DNA of 64,000 bases, taken from the NCBI GenBank assembly GCA_017453305.1, contig JAFTKJ010000038.1, positions 1 to 64,000 of the forward strand, in the 5' to 3' direction. A model generated the notes under the pieces. That model was given only the letters and a program-made list of their open reading frames with translations, made no database searches and was not told where the DNA came from. The DNA is from Clostridia bacterium. GTDB taxonomy: Bacteria > Bacillota > Clostridia > Oscillospirales > CAG-272. A program made the position numbers and the translations under genes. Position 1 is the first letter of the stretch. Each line of letters starts with the position of its first letter. Positions 62,116-64,000 of this stretch are shown here, in pieces.

Positions 62116-63004
62116 AAATTTCTTTTAAGAGTTGCTCCAACAGCTCTACCTTTTCATTGGCGTACTTATACGCATCCTTGAAATCCTCGATCTCGCGACA
62201 GCAAACCTCCAATTCACACAGAACCAAATAAAGCTCCAGCTTCTTCAGTGTCGCATTGGTATCGTTCAGCTTTTGAAGCAACAGCTTCTGTGCCATACGA
62301 TAATCACTCTGGAGCATCATCAGTCGCGCTTTCATATGAAGCACCAAAAACGAATCAGACGCCGCAAAAACGGTTAAAAAATGCTCTGCAGGTGCAGACG
62401 TATCGTTTTCCAATCCTTCCAGCGCATCCATGTATTGCGAAAGCAATGAGTTGCTTCGTACTGCAAGAGGCTTGCTCTCGTCCAGCATATCAGAGTACAG
62501 CGTGTGCGAGATTCGTTCCAAAAATCGAAAATACACGCAAGTCTCCGCTTCAATTGCGTCGGTTGGATAAATCGTCTTTTCGGCGTAACTAATCGCTTCA
62601 TCAAAAAAACGGCATGAAGAACGCAGCTTGCCATTCCAAAATTCTTCAATTGCAATATCAAGATCGCAATTGGCTAACAGCAAACTGATTTCATCATCCG
62701 GTTCAGGACAACCGGAGATACAGAGGCTTCTGCAGCCCCTGGCATCTCCGGCTGTATATGCACTTTTGATGTTGGAAAGGTTGCTCATCTTACGATAAAC
62801 AATCTCGTCGCCCTCGTCGGCAAGGAGAAAGCCCGCGGGAACGTTTAAACGCCCTGCAATGTAAGTGATCGTAGAAAGCGAAGGATTAGCAGAACCGTTT
62901 TCGATGCAACTCAGCATATTCCGCGTAATTTGATCTCCTGCCAAATCGGTTTGTGTCATCAATTTGGAGAGACGCAACTCGCGAATGCGTTCGCCGATTT
63001 TCAT
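62114..63004 (-). CDS. XRE-family regulator with TPR-like C-terminal domain
   Basis: 296 residues. The helix-turn-helix is at about 5-58 (IRELRLSKLMTQTDLAGDQITRNMLSCIENGSANPSLSTITYIAGRLNV). The remaining 230 residues are all-helical repeats (IEEFWNGKLRSSCRFFDEAISYAEK ... MMLQSDYRMAQKLLLQKLND ... LVLCELEVCCREIEDFKDAYKYANEKVELLEQLL), resembling the TPR part of peptide- or signal-sensing RRNPP-type regulators. It follows the DivIVA-like gene by 26 bases and is probably in the same transcript. Confidence 0.85.
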   Translation of the reverse strand: MKIGERIRELRLSKLMTQTDLAGDQITRNMLSCIENGSANPSLSTITYIAGRLNVPAGFLLADEGDEIVYRKMSNLSNIKSAYTAGDARGCRSLCISGCPEPDDEISLLLANCDLDIAIEEFWNGKLRSSCRFFDEAISYAEKTIYPTDAIEAETCVYFRFLERISHTLYSDMLDESKPLAVRSNSLLSQYMDALEGLENDTSAPAEHFLTVFAASDSFLVLHMKARLMMLQSDYRMAQKLLLQKLNDTNATLKKLELYLVLCELEVCCREIEDFKDAYKYANEKVELLEQLLKEI

Positions 63005-63029
63005 AACGGTCCACTTCCCTTTTCAACAA

Positions 63030-63638
63030 TTATTCAGCTGCTTCTACAGTTTCAGCAGCTTCCTTGGAAGCGGTGAACTTTTCCTTTACCTTTGCGGCGG
63101 TTTCTTTTACCTTGATAACGGTAATGGTGGGAACTTCCTTGATCTTAGCAGCAAGTGCCTTGCAGCTCTTTACAAAGTTGTTTACGCGACCGGGCAGAGT
63201 CTTGGAGTACAGGAACTCATCCAACAGATTGTAGAGTCTGTCCATGTTGTTGTCAACAACACCTGCAATGCGATCAGCGGTCTCGGTGTAAATGCCCTCA
63301 GCGGCATAACGAGCCTGATCAATGCGGATTGCATATTCCTTTTCAGCCTGCTCTTCAATTGCCTTTGCTTTAGCAATTGCGGGAGTCAGAAGGTTGGTGT
63401 AGTCACCATCCATCTTCTTCATCAGCTTGTCGTAAAGCTCAACCTTTTCTTCAATGGTGGAATCAGCACCGGTGATCTTGGTCAGCTTTGCCTCCAGCTC
63501 TTCAATCTTCTGCTGAGCGTTTGCCAATGCAATGGACTTTTCCTGAAGACGAGCTTCCATGCCCTTTGCATATTCTTGAACTTCTACCTTATCGTAGCCG
63601 TTGATTTTGTTTTTGAATTGAACAGAAATTTCTGCCAT
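63030..63638 (-). CDS. DivIVA-like coiled-coil protein
   Basis: 202 residues from the ATG at 63638 (GGAGGG 7 bases before; an in-frame ATG at 63653 overlaps that site). The start, EISVQFKNKINGYDKVEVQEYAKGMEARL, recalls the DivIVA GYDxxEV membrane-targeting turn. A coiled coil (about 25-60) follows, then further helices and a Lys/Glu/Ala-rich end. DivIVA relatives mark curved membrane at poles and septa. The gene is co-transcribed with the XRE regulator. Confidence 0.75.
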   Translation of the reverse strand: MAEISVQFKNKINGYDKVEVQEYAKGMEARLQEKSIALANAQQKIEELEAKLTKITGADSTIEEKVELYDKLMKKMDGDYTNLLTPAIAKAKAIEEQAEKEYAIRIDQARYAAEGIYTETADRIAGVVDNNMDRLYNLLDEFLYSKTLPGRVNNFVKSCKALAAKIKEVPTITVIKVKETAAKVKEKFTASKEAAETVEAAE

Positions 63639-63671
63639 TGTAAAACCCTCCACATCTCTTATACTATATCA

Positions 63672-63686
63672 GATACGTACAGTATC
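63672..63686 (-). promoter_or_regulatory. Inverted repeat in leader of DivIVA-like/XRE operon
   Basis: GATAC (63672-63676), five bases, GTATC (63682-63686), located just downstream of the -10 box. It is a candidate operator for the XRE protein of the same operon. Confidence 0.4.
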
Positions 63687-63701
63687 CTTTTATACATATA
63701 T

Positions 63702-63730
63702 ATCATAACACATTTTTTCAGTAATTGCAA
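63702..63730 (-). promoter_or_regulatory. SigA promoter for DivIVA-like/XRE operon
   Basis: Minus strand TTGCAA (63730-63725), 17-base spacer, TATGAT (63707-63702). Confidence 0.7.
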
Positions 63731-63845
63731 CCTTTTTTTTCGCTTTTTCAAAAATTGAGCAGAATGCACAAAACAAGCGCACGTAATTTGTGCATCTTGT
63801 ATATTCTTTTGAGCATTTTTTTAAAGAAGATTCTGCAAAAAGCTA

Positions 63846-63874
63846 TTGCAATTTCGGGTGTAAAATGGTATAAT
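63846..63874 (+). promoter_or_regulatory. SigA promoter for tRNA-Arg
   Basis: TTGCAA at 63846-63851 and TATAAT at 63869-63874 with a 17-base spacer, 11 bases before the tRNA. Confidence 0.82.
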
Positions 63875-63885
63875 AATAGAGGCAA

Positions 63886-63960
63886 GCCCCCATAGTTAAA
63901 TGGATATAATAGCCCCCTCCTAAGGGGTAGTTATGGGTTCGATTCCCGTTGGGGGTGCCA
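63886..63960 (+). tRNA. tRNA-Arg (anticodon CCU)
   Basis: 75 bases with encoded CCA. Acceptor GCCCCCA (63886-63892) pairs with TGGGGGT, discriminator G. The anticodon stem GCCCC/GGGGT encloses the loop CTCCTAA, giving anticodon CCT at 63919-63921, which reads AGG. The T-loop TTCGATT is canonical. Confidence 0.95.
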
Positions 63961-64000
63961 TAGCCCAACCACCTGCCATTTTTGGCAGGTGGTTGGGCTA
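63961..64000 (+). terminator. Terminator hairpin after tRNA-Arg
   Basis: A perfect 18-pair inverted repeat (63961-63978 with 63983-64000) with a TTTT loop directly after the CCA. Whether a T-run follows is beyond the window edge. Confidence 0.7.

Noticed and set aside
1..64000. CRISPR array, transposase, prophage or toxin-antitoxin pair
   Set aside because: No repeat-spacer pattern and no integrase, transposase, capsid or toxin-like gene was seen.

Overview
The window looks like chromosomal DNA from an uncultured member of the Clostridia (Bacillota). The basis is the gene set (tig-clpP-clpX, rpsB-tsf, ecfA1-ecfA2-ecfT, IreB/YrzL, YlmC/YmxH-type PRC-barrel protein, PdaA-like deacetylase, DivIVA-like protein), strong AGGAGG-type ribosome binding sites, and many consensus SigA promoters with 17-base spacers. 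Coding density is high and almost everything is housekeeping. I see no prophage, transposase, CRISPR array or classical defence island. Genus-level assignment is not possible from the sequence alone.

Layout. 1-336: a non-coding, hairpin-rich repeat. 337-7620 (minus): DUF951 protein, YfhO-type membrane protein, ruvA, ruvB, an unknown protein and a GH20 hexosaminidase, read from one promoter. 7737-14663 (plus): divergent operon ruvC, rRNA-type methyltransferase, ECF transporter module, truA, a DUF5711-like protein and a CvpA-family protein. 14720-22073 (plus): ClpE-like ATPase, a P-type-ATPase-like protein whose catalytic motifs are all replaced, YlmC-like protein, rpsB, tsf. 22081-32948 (mostly minus): clpX, clpP, tig, a phosphoesterase, DUF1540 protein (plus strand), and a seven-gene run from apgM through lepB, rbgA, rnhB, yraN and a dipeptidase to thrC. 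32989-40686 (plus): three uncharacterised membrane proteins, two polysaccharide deacetylases, and a nucleotidyltransferase-galE-galM group. 40743-51968 (plus): D,D-carboxypeptidase, pgi, small P-loop protein, topoisomerase III, then a probable Re-citrate synthase with a GntR regulator, aconitase and isocitrate dehydrogenase. 51967-54640 (minus): a second carboxypeptidase-like protein with a broken third motif, ribF and ireB. 54679-59958 (plus): a D-2-hydroxyacid dehydrogenase and potABCD behind a structured leader. 60008-63730 (minus): flavodoxin-like small protein, phosphoesterase, XRE regulator and DivIVA-like protein. 63846-64000: tRNA-Arg(CCU) and its terminator.

How it fits together. RuvA/B/C (branch migration and resolution) are split across two divergent operons sharing a 185-base promoter region. 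ClpX/ClpP/trigger factor plus a ClpE-like unfoldase give protein quality control. The citrate synthase-like enzyme, aconitase and IDH together form the oxidative half-branch from oxaloacetate and acetyl-CoA to 2-oxoglutarate, probably for glutamate synthesis in an anaerobe. Two deacetylases, two DacF-like proteins and the DivIVA-like protein point to envelope work.

Most notable points: (1) an intact 907-residue P2-type-ATPase-like open frame lacking the phosphorylated Asp, TGES, PEGL, KGAPE and GDGxND motifs, a likely pseudo-pump; (2) the probable Re-citrate synthase cluster with a candidate GntR operator on its promoter; (3) a roughly 140-base structured leader before potABCD; (4) a DacF homologue with SAG in place of KTG; (5) an AT-rich, extra-cysteine tail on topoisomerase III.
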